The notes: generated by a model from the letters alone, not told the origin. Positions 1-10,645 are shown, counted from the first letter of the stretch. The stretch is DNA of 64,000 nt from an uncultured Aquimarina sp. (GCA_947498765.1 CANMLG010000045.1:29824-93823), one strand, 5' to 3'. Program-made: numbers and translations.

Positions 1-1543
1 CTCCTGATGTTGCAGTATCACTATGTATTCCTAACCAATTTTGCCCATCAAAACCAGAAGGTAATTCAGATGATGCTCCCCAAGAACTTGCTGGTCTAGC
101 CGAATCACAAGTTCCTGGATCAGCTACCAATAATTGCCCTCCTGTGGCACCTGCGGTTGACCAACCCGTTGCAAATTGTATCGTTGAGTTTGTAGATAAA
201 TTAGGACATGCTGTATACTCTTCCATGCTAGCATTTACAAGGTAATTGAAAGTAGGGCATTCTACCTCATCTAATATACCATCGTTATCATCGTCGATAT
301 CTGTAATATCAGGTACGCCATCACCATCAGTGTCGGTACAATTTTCTACTGTAGCATCTAAATAATCATCAGTAGGGTTTTGAGTTGTTTGACTTCCGCC
401 AGGTCCATCCAAAGGCACTCCAGTACCGTCTACATCTCCTTCATCGGCATCTGCTAGGTTATTGCTTGAAGTAAGGCCTGCTACAACAAAACTTCCTGAA
501 GCTTCTACGGCATCAGGACAGCCATCACCATCACTATCTAAATCAAACTGATCTGCGACACCGTCATTATCTGTATCAAATCTAGTACAATCACTTACAT
601 TTATTCTAAAATTATCAAAAGACACACGACCTTGACCACTTTGATCTTCCGCTGAATAAATAAACATACGTATTGTATATGTTTCATTAGGTATCAACTG
701 ATAAAATGGAAAAATATCTAGCTCTTCGTATTGAAAAAAGTTTGGATCTGTTGGAGGCAACAACGCATCATCTGCAGAATTTGTAAAACTTGTTCCATCA
801 GCTCTTCTAACGGTGGTTTTTCCGGGTACCAACACTGTCGATGTTGTAAAATTATCGGTGCTTATTTCTATTTGGTATGAAAAATCTACCAACATCGGCA
901 CTATAAAATCTGCTGGGTCTGTAAAGCTTTGTCGTAAATCTATTCCGCGTGGTTCATAAACCCCTGGCACAGATGTAGGCACATCTTGTATGTTTGAAGA
1001 GCGTAAAATAACTGTCCTATCACTACGCATCGTAAATGAGAATTCTAAATAATCATTATTCAATTTTGCATTGGCTGCACTTGTTTCAGTTGCACCGCTT
1101 ACATAATAATAACCCGATTGTACTACAACATTTACTGCAGGGTCTGACGAAGACAAATCTGTTAACCCTACCCCTATACCAGTATTAGAAACTGTTAGTT
1201 GCGCAAATTCTGTAGGTAAACCTACAGAAGCGTCAAATCTTGAAGGCTCATACCTATCTACTTTAGGATCACCTGTGTTAAAATTGGTCCGGGAGTTTAC
1301 TTCTGTTCCCGAAAAAATATTAGGATCCCAGATTAAACCCACATTTGTGGCTCCTGTCAAATCACAATCACTCTCTAACGTATCTAATATTCCATCATTA
1401 TCATCATCTAAATCGAATTGATCTAATACCGTATCTCCGTCGGTATCTTGGGCGTAAATTGTTCCAGCTACACACAACATAGAAACTACTAGAATGAGTG
1501 AGAATTTTTTATAAAAAAATGAGGTTTGAGTAATTTTATCCAT
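1..1543 (-). CDS. Secreted TSP3-repeat protein, C-terminus outside window (partial)
   Basis: Open from an ATG at 1541-1543 to the window edge with no stop, about 514 codons. The protein begins MDKITQTSFFYKKFSLILVV and has a hydrophobic signal segment ending in an A-Q junction (IYAQ). Asp-rich thrombospondin type 3 calcium-binding repeats (DxDGDxxxD, DLDDDNDGILD) follow and recur around residues 330-350 and 410-430. Between them lies a beta-rich region of about 250 residues. The last visible part (NASMEEYTACPN, then a GW) resembles a domain I associate with secreted Bacteroidota proteins. It is the most downstream of three minus-strand relatives. A surface adhesin or structural protein is inferred; no enzymatic motif is seen. 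Confidence 0.75.
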   Translation of the reverse strand, partial: MDKITQTSFFYKKFSLILVVSMLCVAGTIYAQDTDGDTVLDQFDLDDDNDGILDTLESDCDLTGATNVGLIWDPNIFSGTEVNSRTNFNTGDPKVDRYEPSRFDASVGLPTEFAQLTVSNTGIGVGLTDLSSSDPAVNVVVQSGYYYVSGATETSAANAKLNNDYLEFSFTMRSDRTVILRSSNIQDVPTSVPGVYEPRGIDLRQSFTDPADFIVPMLVDFSYQIEISTDNFTTSTVLVPGKTTVRRADGTSFTNSADDALLPPTDPNFFQYEELDIFPFYQLIPNETYTIRMFIYSAEDQSGQGRVSFDNFRINVSDCTRFDTDNDGVADQFDLDSDGDGCPDAVEASGSFVVAGLTSSNNLADADEGDVDGTGVPLDGPGGSQTTQNPTDDYLDATVENCTDTDGDGVPDITDIDDDNDGILDEVECPTFNYLVNASMEEYTACPNLSTNSTIQFATGWSTAGATGGQLLVADPGTCDSARPASSWGASSELPSGFDGQNWLGIHSDTATSG

Positions 1544-1847
1544 AATCAATTTAATTTTAAAAAACATAACATGCTCTAAAGCAGATTTTTAGAATATTAA
1601 ATTACAATTCTTTAAAAATATAATTAACTGATTTACAGTATTTTAGATAAAAAGATGATTTTAATAGATAAAATACCCATTTTAACGATAAAAAACATTG
1701 ACATTTATAGCATATAGTTTTTGAACAGTCTTTTTTTCTATTTTTCACAAAGAGAGAGACTTACTAATATCAAAAAACACGGTTCTTATATACTTAAAAT
1801 TTAAATATATAATGATAATTCTAGGGTAAAGATTTTAAACGTTTAAA
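1544..1847. other. AT-rich intergenic region between adhesin-like genes
   Basis: This 304-bp gap must hold the minus-strand leader of the gene starting at 1543. I see no convincing TAnnTTTG box and no small gene. A perfect 14-bp palindrome (TTTAAACGTTTAAA) lies at 1834-1847, immediately beyond the stop codon of the next gene. It lacks a T-tract, so its role is unclear. Confidence 0.4.
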
Positions 1848-4393
1848 TTAATTAGGCATAATAATTAAAGGTACAATTTGACAACAATCCGCATCGGTTG
1901 TAGCGTTTTGACTTTCCCCTAAACTTTGTTGTACTGCAACAACTGTATTTCCATCAACTAGGGTTACGCTACCTGTACTATCTACAATACCATCAGCAAC
2001 AGGGTCTGCACTAGTAATTACTCCTGTTAAATTTTCTTGAATGGATTGCCCTGAAGGGGTTCCAACATTCCCACCATCCATATTAGATGTTAACAATACA
2101 GGCTGAATAATTGCATCTCCTCCTTCAACAGCATCAGGACAACCATCACCATCACTATCTAAATCGAGATAATTAGGAATCGTATCTAAATCTGTATCTG
2201 TAGTCCCTTCAATTATATCTAAAATTCCGTCATTATCATCATCTACATCTACTAAGTCACTAACACCATCTCCATCACTATCAAGTAAAGGAGGACAATT
2301 ACTTAACACATAACTCCCTGTTGTTCCACATATTGTAGAACAATCTGGAGTCGAAACTTCATAAAAAATAGTTTGTCCATTAATAGGAAGCACTGGTGGT
2401 TCTGGAAGTAAATAACTCATTCCTCCATCACCTGAATAACGTACAACTGCATTACCACAAACGGTTGTTATAGTCGTTTCACAATTCGTAGCATTAGGCA
2501 AAATAAAATCTGTTCCTGCTGCTGGTGCATTACATACACGAAGGCCTGTAACCAAATTTGGTCCATTAGGATTACTGGTAGTTGTTATTGGGGCACTTGG
2601 CACTACTGATGGTGTAGAAATATTAACGGCATCTACAATGGAGTATTCGGTAAAATTGATATCAACTCCAGGGGGTAAGAAGTAATTTACTTTTAAAAGC
2701 ACATAATTTAATACTCCTTCAGCAGCTCCTCCATTATCTAAAAAAGAATCATAAATGCATAGTTCCCAAGTTCCTTGTGCTGATGTGCTCGAATTAATTC
2801 CTCCAAGATTAATTTCTGCCGAAGAAACCGGAGGTATAAGTACTGTTCCTGATCCAACCTCTCCTGGGCCTCCTCCAAAACAGGTATTGTTCCCAACTAC
2901 CCCTGCTGGTCCAGTAGGGCATCCTCCGTTTGTTGCCCAAAATGGGGTGCAAAATGGTCCTTCTGTTGATGGTATGGGTGTTTTTATATTAGCAACGGCT
3001 TCACAAATCCAACTATTTCCAAAAGGAGGACCCGAAGAAAATCGAAATTGATATTCGAAATTTTCGGCTATGGCTCCTGCATCCACACTTGATAAATTCA
3101 AACTTAAACAGGTTTCTGCTGAAGCGTTATACGTTGCCACGACTGTTACATCTGCAGCTGTCCCTGTAGGAGGTAAAGTTGCTTCGGTTCCCCCTTGACC
3201 TATATTTCCCTGATTCAATTCATCTGAAGTTTTACAATACAATCTTGCCGTAAATACCTGATCTTCGAAACTACAAGCAGCTATTCCTCCCCCTACACTT
3301 AATGTATGTATATAGATCAATGCCGAAGCAGGGTCATCGGCAGTACCAAACACGCCATCTACTCCAACGGTCGAAGCTCCATTACTTGCTATAGGCGTTC
3401 CGTTTTGTAACCATTCTATATAATAATCTTGTCCCTCAATTCCAGTGTCAACTTCTGCCGTTAAAGTAACCGTATCCGATCCACAAGCATCATTTTCTAC
3501 AGTAGCTTTTACGATTTTCGGACAAAATGCACAGGTGTAACCAGGACTTGATATCGTAAACACACAGCCTGAGTTGATATTATCTCCCAATATCGTAATA
3601 TTATATGCAGAACCATCAGGAATATCATTGATAAAAATACTCCCTGAGGCTACTACATTTGGGTCATCTCCTGCTATGACTCCAACATCAGTATTAACCG
3701 TATAAGTGCCTGCTCCTTGCCCTCCATTACTGAATACGACTTCTACATTATAATTTCCTGTTGTCCCTACATTCGAACAGTCCTGATCGGCTGTTGCTAA
3801 TAATAACTCGCAGGGAGCAGGTACCCAATGAGGTGCAAAACAAGGTTCTGAAACTAAAGAACAAGTTCCCGATACCGTGACATCATAACATAATTCATAA
3901 GTAGTACTAGGAGCTACTTGCCAAACAGGCCTACCCATATTTGCTGGAAGATTAGGCTCATTAGTTACTCTTCCCGTAGCTGTGACTGGTGAACACCCAT
4001 TAAAAAACTGCCAATTATTGATGTTAGACACAGTACAACCAGCATTAGTAGTTGGTGTTGCCCCTAAAAAACTAATAAAATTCTCTTCCAACACTGCTGG
4101 AGTAGTAAATGTCGCACAAAAGGTCACCGTATCCCCCGAAGTTACCACCTCAAAAACATCTGGGTGACACAATTGATCTGTACCTACTCCATCAACATTA
4201 TTAAAAACACTAATCTGATCTGTTATTGGCGCCGTACCACAAGTAGCTGTTGCACAAGATCTGCATGGATCTGTTGGTGGCATTATAACTGCATCTAAAA
4301 AAATATTCCAGTTGTTGCCTGCGTATAATGTACCATTAATAATATACAAAATAGAACTACTATTTTATAACTCGAATCGTAGTATTGCCTCAT
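1848..4393 (-). CDS. Secreted repeat protein, apparently frameshifted just after its signal peptide
   Basis: The main frame is open from 4349 to 1848 (833 codons), but its only start near the 5' end is TTG and it has no signal peptide. In another frame an ATG at 4391-4393 encodes MRQYYDSSYKIVVLFCILLM followed by VHYTQA, an excellent Sec signal peptide. That frame stops at 4295-4297, right at a run of seven T (4297-4303). Adding one T would join the signal peptide to the main frame at LDAVIMPPTDP. The mature protein has Cys-rich beta domains, TSP3 repeats (DSDGDGVSD, DVDDDNDGILD, DLDSDGDGCPD) and a C-terminal module ending CCQIVPLIIMPN. Sequencing error, true frameshift and phase-variable tract are all possible. 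No type IX sorting domain is seen. Confidence 0.7.
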
Positions 4394-4483
4394 ATCCAAT
4401 AATTATTACTAAATATATAAAAGTTAAGTTATTAAAAAAAAACATAATGATGTGAAAATCAATATTTTAAAGTAAAATTAAAT

Positions 4484-7060
4484 CTAATTTGGAGAAAGTG
4501 TTGGTGGAATAATTTCGCAACATTGACTATTCTTTGTACCATCTTGACTCTCATCAATACCTTGTGTAACTGCTGTAGTGGCAGGACCTATAATAGGTAC
4601 TCCAAAAGTTATACTACCAGGTGTGCTATCAACTGTACTTGGCAAATTCGATAAATTTTGATTTACTATTGAGCCAGTTCCCCCCGATACAGAGCCTGCG
4701 GCTGTTACCAGATCTACTTGCGCAAAGCCTCCTGCACCCTCAACAGCATCGGCACAATTATCATTATCACTATCTAAATCCAAACAATTAGGAATACCAT
4801 CACCATCAAAATCCTCGGCAACACTAATACGGATTTCATAAATGGCATTAGGCTGTGTTGGATTAGCAGTATCTTCATCAGTCGTAATAACTTCAAAGCT
4901 TTGTACATTGGATATTTCCGATTCCCATATAAATGATGTCGACGTACTACTTGTTGAAGTATTCCGTTGTACCAAATATTTATTTCCATCCTGAATGTTT
5001 GAAAAACCAGTCGTTAAGCTACCAGAAAAGAAATAGGTAGTTCCATCCACACTACGAATACCGTCAAATGAGGCATCTTGCGCTATTACTGGATCGTGTA
5101 TTAATTGTAAAAAAACCTGAGAGGTACCTGTAAAATCAAACCGAGAATATGCTGTAATAATTGCGGGGTTACCCGCCACAAATTCGCCACTGTTATTTGT
5201 GTAAATGTTTTCCGCATTTATAACCACATTCCCATTACTTAATCCAAACTTTGAACTTACATCAATATTCACTACACTCACATTACTCTCATTACTACCC
5301 AAACCTAAATCAGCTGCAGAAATTGTTAAAAAATTTCGAGGACACTCCACCTCATCTAAAATAGCATCATTATCATCATCCAAGTCTACATTATCCGTAA
5401 TTCCATCACCATCAGCATCTCGTACTATATTAATAACCGTTGGATCGGGACTTGAAGCGGGTAAAGTTCTTGGATCGTCACTACTTATGGTTTGCGGACC
5501 AAAACTAACAAAACCCGTATTACTAAAACTGCCTACTTCTGCCGATGAGCTTACGGCTATTTGTACATCAAAAGTGGTACTCCCAGCGGCAGGTACAATT
5601 ATGTTTTCTATTTCTATAGTATTAATAGTAAAATTAGTAATGGTACCTCCTCCTGGATCTGCTGGCACTATAGAACCGGGTACAAAACTAAATTCTGAAG
5701 AAGTTAATACATCGGAAAAACCTACGTTTGAAACTGTAGTTAATGTATTTGAAATTTCAAAAGTATAAGTAAATGTTGATCCTGGAGCAAACGTAAAACC
5801 ACTTGCCGATTTGGTAATTACAGGCGGGGTACACGCAGCTGCATCAAAGTCCGAAAAAGGGGTTACTTCCCCTATTCTTTTGGCCACATTTGTGGTCACA
5901 TTATAAAATAATATAACGTTTCCTGTAGTACCTCCGTTTTTATAAAAATATACATTTCCATTAGCATCAGACCATGCACCTCCTGCACTACTTATAAGTG
6001 TATCCGAACTTGGATCAACAGTAATATCCAAAACTTCACCTGTGGTTGGATTGTAGGATCGTATTGTTGTTCCATTAACACCATAAAGTAATCCTGTTTG
6101 ATTTGAAAAGGCTACATCGGCGGGGTTAATATTCCGGTCTAATTGAACAAAAGAATATTCAAATGCATTTAAATCTACTTTGGCAATATATCTGGTACCA
6201 TCCACATTATCTTGTGCAAATGTCAAAAAGGTTTCGGTTTGCGAATCAATTGTTCCTATAAAATTCCTAAGATTTAATTGCGAATTAGCCACATTACCAC
6301 TACCTGGCCAAGTAGGCATTAAAGCTGCTGTAGCAACTGAATCGGCTACTGGTTTACCTAAACTTACCACCACTCCCGATGGAGATATAGTTACTAAATC
6401 ACCTCGTCTGACTGTATCGGTAGTATCAAAATCTCGCGTTTGAATCGCATACAATAAATTATTATTGGTATTAAAAGCCAATGCATTATAAGTTCCCGCT
6501 GCCGAAAGTGTAATTACTCCCGAGGGCGTTTCTGGTGCTTGTAAATCCAATGCTCCTAAAGTAGATGACGTGGTATTATTAGGTGCGCTAATTACATAAG
6601 CTGTATTGGTACACACAAAATTTGTGTTAGTCATTATTGTTAAATTCAATGTGGCACTGGCACATACATTTGGATTAGCAAGCGTATTGCATACTCGGTA
6701 ATTAATAGAAACATTTGTTCCTGCTTCACTAGTTAATGGAGTATACCTTAGTGTTCCTCTGTCTACATTAAATTTAACCGTTCCGCCTGCGGAACCAGTT
6801 CCTAAATTTGTTAATTCAATGAAACCTACAGATCGCACATCCGAATTTCCAATAAAATCATCATTATCCAATATATACACTTCTGATACTGTTGCCAAAG
6901 GGATAGTCTGCATATCATTTACTGCAACAGCACTATTTACATTAGGGTCTACCGTATCTGGTGTACCATCATTATCAATATCTTGTGCACAAATAGCTGT
7001 TGATATTAAAAAAAAATTAATAGAAAAATATTTGCTAAATATTACTTTTATATTCTCCAC
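4484..7060 (-). CDS. Secreted TSP3-repeat / DUF11-like adhesin
   Basis: An 858-residue protein with a Sec signal peptide (MENIKVIFSKYFSINFFLIS, cut near ICA-Q). A TSP3 motif (DIDNDGTPD) follows, then a cadherin/Ig-like domain around residues 45-140 (AVNDM...ILDNDD), a repeat or propeller-like region around 150-410, a DUF11-like beta-sandwich around 415-540 (ITKSASGFTFAPGS), more TSP3 repeats, a beta-rich domain and a final TSP3 block. It ends CCEIIPPTLSPN, matching the end of its downstream neighbour, so the two genes share a C-terminal module and are probably paralogues. The next gene starts about 90 bp further on, so co-transcription is plausible. A calcium-stabilised surface protein is inferred. 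Confidence 0.8.
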   Translation of the reverse strand: MENIKVIFSKYFSINFFLISTAICAQDIDNDGTPDTVDPNVNSAVAVNDMQTIPLATVSEVYILDNDDFIGNSDVRSVGFIELTNLGTGSAGGTVKFNVDRGTLRYTPLTSEAGTNVSINYRVCNTLANPNVCASATLNLTIMTNTNFVCTNTAYVISAPNNTTSSTLGALDLQAPETPSGVITLSAAGTYNALAFNTNNNLLYAIQTRDFDTTDTVRRGDLVTISPSGVVVSLGKPVADSVATAALMPTWPGSGNVANSQLNLRNFIGTIDSQTETFLTFAQDNVDGTRYIAKVDLNAFEYSFVQLDRNINPADVAFSNQTGLLYGVNGTTIRSYNPTTGEVLDITVDPSSDTLISSAGGAWSDANGNVYFYKNGGTTGNVILFYNVTTNVAKRIGEVTPFSDFDAAACTPPVITKSASGFTFAPGSTFTYTFEISNTLTTVSNVGFSDVLTSSEFSFVPGSIVPADPGGGTITNFTINTIEIENIIVPAAGSTTFDVQIAVSSSAEVGSFSNTGFVSFGPQTISSDDPRTLPASSPDPTVINIVRDADGDGITDNVDLDDDNDAILDEVECPRNFLTISAADLGLGSNESNVSVVNIDVSSKFGLSNGNVVINAENIYTNNSGEFVAGNPAIITAYSRFDFTGTSQVFLQLIHDPVIAQDASFDGIRSVDGTTYFFSGSLTTGFSNIQDGNKYLVQRNTSTSSTSTSFIWESEISNVQSFEVITTDEDTANPTQPNAIYEIRISVAEDFDGDGIPNCLDLDSDNDNCADAVEGAGGFAQVDLVTAAGSVSGGTGSIVNQNLSNLPSTVDSTPGSITFGVPIIGPATTAVTQGIDESQDGTKNSQCCEIIPPTLSPN

Positions 7061-7262
7061 TCCTTATTTGTTTGCATTTATTAATCTAAATCTTACATGA
7101 ATGTATACATATAATTGAATATTAGAAACTTATATGTAATATTCTTTTTTTAAAACTTTAAAAAGCAAATAAAACCGATTAAATACAATTATTATGCTTT
7201 TTTTTCTTTTTAAAAGATAAAATAACTAAATTAAACAACTGTAAATCAATAAATTAAAATAC

Positions 7263-7715
7263 ATGTTGAAATATTATTGTGCTATTTATATTAGTAAAGC
7301 CACTTTACCAATAACTGATCTAATAATAAAAAACATATTAGAAAAAAGTAGAGTAAATAATTTAGAAAGAAAGATTTCTGGTTATTTATATTATGATGAA
7401 GGCTATTTTTTACAATATATAGAGTCTGATACTGCCAATACTATAAATAAACTAATTGCTGTATTAGAGAAAGATCAAAGACATCAAATTATTAATTGCT
7501 TTAAAACTTCTCATACTGGAAATAAGCGTTTTTTAGAATGGAGCATGGGACAAATTGATAAAAATCAATTAATTAATTTGAATTTAGAACAACAAATTAT
7601 TAATTATATGAAATGGCTAAAAAGCCTAAACCATAATATTGATATGAACTCTTCAAAAATATGGAATATGGTAGATTTACTTTCTTCTCATAAAAAAGTA
7701 CTTCAATTAATTTAA
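7263..7715 (+). CDS. BLUF-domain blue-light sensor protein
   Basis: A 150-residue protein whose first ~100 residues match the BLUF (FAD-binding blue-light sensor) fold. The expected residues align one-for-one with cyanobacterial PixD after a +1 shift: Tyr9 (in AIYIS), Asn32-Asn33 (SRVNN), Gln51 (YFLQ), Trp93 and Met95 (EWSMG). The Tyr-Gln pair is the photoactive switch in this family. The C-terminal ~50 residues are a short helical extension without an output domain, so signalling must be by protein contact. The 3' end overlaps the convergent response-regulator gene by 9 bp. The family call is strong; the partner is inferred. Confidence 0.9.
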   Translation: MLKYYCAIYISKATLPITDLIIKNILEKSRVNNLERKISGYLYYDEGYFLQYIESDTANTINKLIAVLEKDQRHQIINCFKTSHTGNKRFLEWSMGQIDKNQLINLNLEQQIINYMKWLKSLNHNIDMNSSKIWNMVDLLSSHKKVLQLI

Positions 7716-8132
7716 CTCTTTTATCTTAGTTTTATAAAAATCATATACATGTTGTACATCTTTTTTTGCTAATGGTTTTTCTATATAATCAAAAATAAAA
7801 TCACATTTTTCTTTAGCCTTATTCATATCATTCTTCCAGTTTGATGTGGTTAAAAGACTAATTAAAATACCTGACCTAAATTGATCCGAAAATTTCATGT
7901 ATTCTTCTAAAAATTCAAAACCATCCATTACTGGCATGTTGATATCTAAAAAAATTACATTGGGTTTCTTTATATTTTTTATTTCGCATGTTTTTAAAAA
8001 ATGTAGAGCTTCTTCACCGTTATGAACTTCTACAATTTCTTTAGTAATATGACAAGTATTTAAAATTTTCTTATTGTAAAAATTGGCGGTAATACTATCA
8101 TCAACCAAAAGCACACAATCCATCTGTTCCAT
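7707..8132 (-). CDS. Receiver-only response regulator (CheY/Rcp1-like)
   Basis: A 141-residue single receiver domain. The acidic pair Asp11-Asp12 (LLVDDS), phosphoacceptor Asp63 (FLDINMPVMDG), conserved Thr95/Thr96 and Lys119 (EKP) are all present, so it should be phosphorylatable. There is no DNA-binding or enzymatic output domain. It starts 18 bp after the stop of the upstream histidine kinase on the same strand, which is the usual arrangement for the Rcp1-like partners of phytochrome-type kinases. Output by protein interaction is inferred. The ATG at 8132 was chosen; Met4 is an alternative start. Confidence 0.9.
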   Translation of the reverse strand: MEQMDCVLLVDDSITANFYNKKILNTCHITKEIVEVHNGEEALHFLKTCEIKNIKKPNVIFLDINMPVMDGFEFLEEYMKFSDQFRSGILISLLTTSNWKNDMNKAKEKCDFIFDYIEKPLAKKDVQHVYDFYKTKIKELN

Positions 8133-8149
8133 AATATTTATTTTTAATT

Positions 8150-10450
8150 CTATTTAGGTAATGTAAAATAAAAAGTAGTCCCTCTATTTAATTCGGATGT
8201 TAACCAAATATTACCATGATGATTACTTATAATTCTACTACAATTTGCTAAACCTATGCCATTGCCTTCATAATCTTCGGGCAGGTGCAATCTTTTAAAC
8301 ACTTCAAATATGCGTTTATGATGTTTTTTAGCTATACCAATACCATTGTCTTTTATAAAAAATTCATAAAATTCTTTTTTCTCAATTGATCCTATATCTA
8401 TTTTGGGCACTTCATTTTTGTATTGATACTTAATACTATTTGAAATTAAATTTTGAAATAATTGACGTATTTGAGTTCGGTCACATAAAACTTGTTTTGG
8501 TAATTCGGACACAAAAATTATTGCTCCTGATGCTTGAATAGCTTCATCTAAATCATTCAAAACATTTCCAATAATCAAATTTAAATTGTTACTCTTACGC
8601 CTTAAGGATATATTTTCTAATTGTGAATAGGTCATTAAATCTCTTATCAAACTTCCCATTCTAATGGTAGCACCTTCTATAAATTGCAAATACTGTTTCG
8701 CATCAGCTTCTAAAGCATCAAAAAATTCTTCTTTAAACAAACCTATAAAACTTGTAATTGTATTTAAAGGTTCTTTTAAATCATGACTTGCTAAATAGGC
8801 AAAACGCTCTAACTCTTCATTTAACTTTCTAAGCTTATTTTCTGCTTCTTTATTTTCATGAATATAAGTTAACGTGCCCACAACTTTCATTTGTTTTTTG
8901 TTGCTACTATCATTACTATTCGCACTTATTTTAAACCATTTAAATTGATTCTCTTTCGTTTTAATTCTTATATCTTTTTCATAATGCTTGTTTTTACGAA
9001 TGAGTGATTTCATACTCTTTATGAATAATAGCCTATCATTTTTATGTATAAATCCCAACAACTGTCTAAATGAACTCCCTATTTCTTCTCTATTCCAACC
9101 TGTTAAATCACATAACTCCTCGGACCACCATGCTTTATTCTTTTTCCCACTTGACCATTCCCATATTGCCGACCTACTACATTTAAAAGCTGCTTGTACT
9201 CTTTCGGTGAACTCTGCTAATTCTTGTTTTATTTTTTTTGTCTCATTTATATTTTGAGTAGAAGTTATGATTGATAATACTTCTCCTTTTGCATTCCTTT
9301 GATATATACTACTAGTGGCCAATAACCATATAGGCTCTTTGGTTACTTTGTGTACAATACGGTATTCAATTTGAATCGGAATGGATAAATTTTTTCTAGC
9401 TACATTTTCATAGTGAGCTTTTAATAAAGTAATGTCTTCAGAAAAAATAATGTTTTTAAAAAAAGCATCTTTAAATACATCATTTTGACTTTGAGCATAA
9501 CCTGCAAACCTTGCTATGCTAGAACTTACATATGAAAATTGTTGTTTATTAACATCATATGTCATAATTACTGCTGGGCTGGTTTTTACTAATTTTCCGA
9601 AAAAATCAATAATTTTCTTATTCTCAATCTGTTGTACTTTATACTCATGAATATTAAAGAAGCTTAAAAGTATTCCCATAGGTTGCCCTAAATCATCTTT
9701 ATCTAATTGTATAGTTGTACTAAACCAAACCCCGTAATTATTTTGAACTTCGACTACACAAAGCTCTTCTGTTTTTATCACTTGTTTACATAAGTCTTCA
9801 ATATCATAACCAACAATAGCTTCTGAAAACCTTTTGATCATGTTTCTAGTGTTTTCAAACTCTACACCAAAAAAATGACTAATCTCTGAAGCACAACTCA
9901 AAATATTTAATTTTAAATCTAGAAAAATCCAACCTACTCCAGCACTATCTGCAAATGTTTTAAACTTATTTTTATGCTTATAAGAAACACTTTTTATTGG
10001 AGAATCTCTTTGTATTTTTTTCAATGGATATTCATTCAAAGCTATACTTAAGCGTTTATCATATTCTATATCATACAATGTTGCTATTACTTCATTTTGC
10101 AACTTTACAACATAAAGTCTTTTTTTATCTTGAAACTTCAGTGTCTTTCTAATTTCTACGGTAATACATTTACGATCTTCAATATCATAAATATTTGTTC
10201 TAAGTGTATTTGCATCCGAATGCTTAATTTGTTCAAAACATTTTAGTAATTGAATTTCAATTTCTGGCAGCAATGTTCCCACCAAATTAGTTGGCAATTC
10301 TTTTTCCTCCAAAAAATACCGTTTATAATCTCCCGATATAAAATGAATTACATCGCTTTCATCAATACATATTATTGTTAAACCAATATCAACAAATAAT
10401 TCCTCTGGAGTAGATTTTCCTACACTATTAAAAACTTGCTTTTTAACCAT
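8150..10450 (-). CDS. Multi-PAS sensor histidine kinase
   Basis: A 766-residue soluble kinase with no membrane segment or signal peptide. PAS-like regions occupy roughly residues 165-270, 280-400 and 415-530, with a less clear N-terminal sensory region before them. The HisKA box has phosphoacceptor His556 (YLASHDLKEP). The ATPase domain has the N box around Asn671 (NLISNSIKY), G1 box DNGIGIA (701-707) and G2 box GNGIGL (729-734). It is probably co-transcribed with the receiver gene 18 bp downstream. The input signal is unknown. The adjacent BLUF gene makes light or redox sensing worth considering, but no chromophore-binding Cys or GAF domain is seen in the kinase itself. Confidence 0.9.
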   Translation of the reverse strand: MVKKQVFNSVGKSTPEELFVDIGLTIICIDESDVIHFISGDYKRYFLEEKELPTNLVGTLLPEIEIQLLKCFEQIKHSDANTLRTNIYDIEDRKCITVEIRKTLKFQDKKRLYVVKLQNEVIATLYDIEYDKRLSIALNEYPLKKIQRDSPIKSVSYKHKNKFKTFADSAGVGWIFLDLKLNILSCASEISHFFGVEFENTRNMIKRFSEAIVGYDIEDLCKQVIKTEELCVVEVQNNYGVWFSTTIQLDKDDLGQPMGILLSFFNIHEYKVQQIENKKIIDFFGKLVKTSPAVIMTYDVNKQQFSYVSSSIARFAGYAQSQNDVFKDAFFKNIIFSEDITLLKAHYENVARKNLSIPIQIEYRIVHKVTKEPIWLLATSSIYQRNAKGEVLSIITSTQNINETKKIKQELAEFTERVQAAFKCSRSAIWEWSSGKKNKAWWSEELCDLTGWNREEIGSSFRQLLGFIHKNDRLLFIKSMKSLIRKNKHYEKDIRIKTKENQFKWFKISANSNDSSNKKQMKVVGTLTYIHENKEAENKLRKLNEELERFAYLASHDLKEPLNTITSFIGLFKEEFFDALEADAKQYLQFIEGATIRMGSLIRDLMTYSQLENISLRRKSNNLNLIIGNVLNDLDEAIQASGAIIFVSELPKQVLCDRTQIRQLFQNLISNSIKYQYKNEVPKIDIGSIEKKEFYEFFIKDNGIGIAKKHHKRIFEVFKRLHLPEDYEGNGIGLANCSRIISNHHGNIWLTSELNRGTTFYFTLPK

Positions 10451-10645
10451 ATATAATTAAAAAATACTATTTAATTCTCAATTTACTGTTTTTCAATAAC
10501 TTATATGTTAAGTTACTGATTTTTTAAACAAAAAAAACAGTATTTTATCGAACATCAACTATTTAAAAAAAATCTAAATACATAAAATAATTTTACTTTT
10601 TTATAACATCAATTCAATTACTTCCATCAAAAAAATAAATGCTTC

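Noticed and set aside
1834..1847. The 14-bp palindrome TTTAAACGTTTAAA as a terminator
   Set aside because: It is entirely AT-rich apart from its centre, has no loop and no T-tract, so a terminator role is not supported.
2755..4167. Plus-strand open frames inside the adhesin-like gene at 1848-4393
   Set aside because: They lie opposite a long, low-complexity secreted protein gene with clear domains and have no recognisable features of their own.
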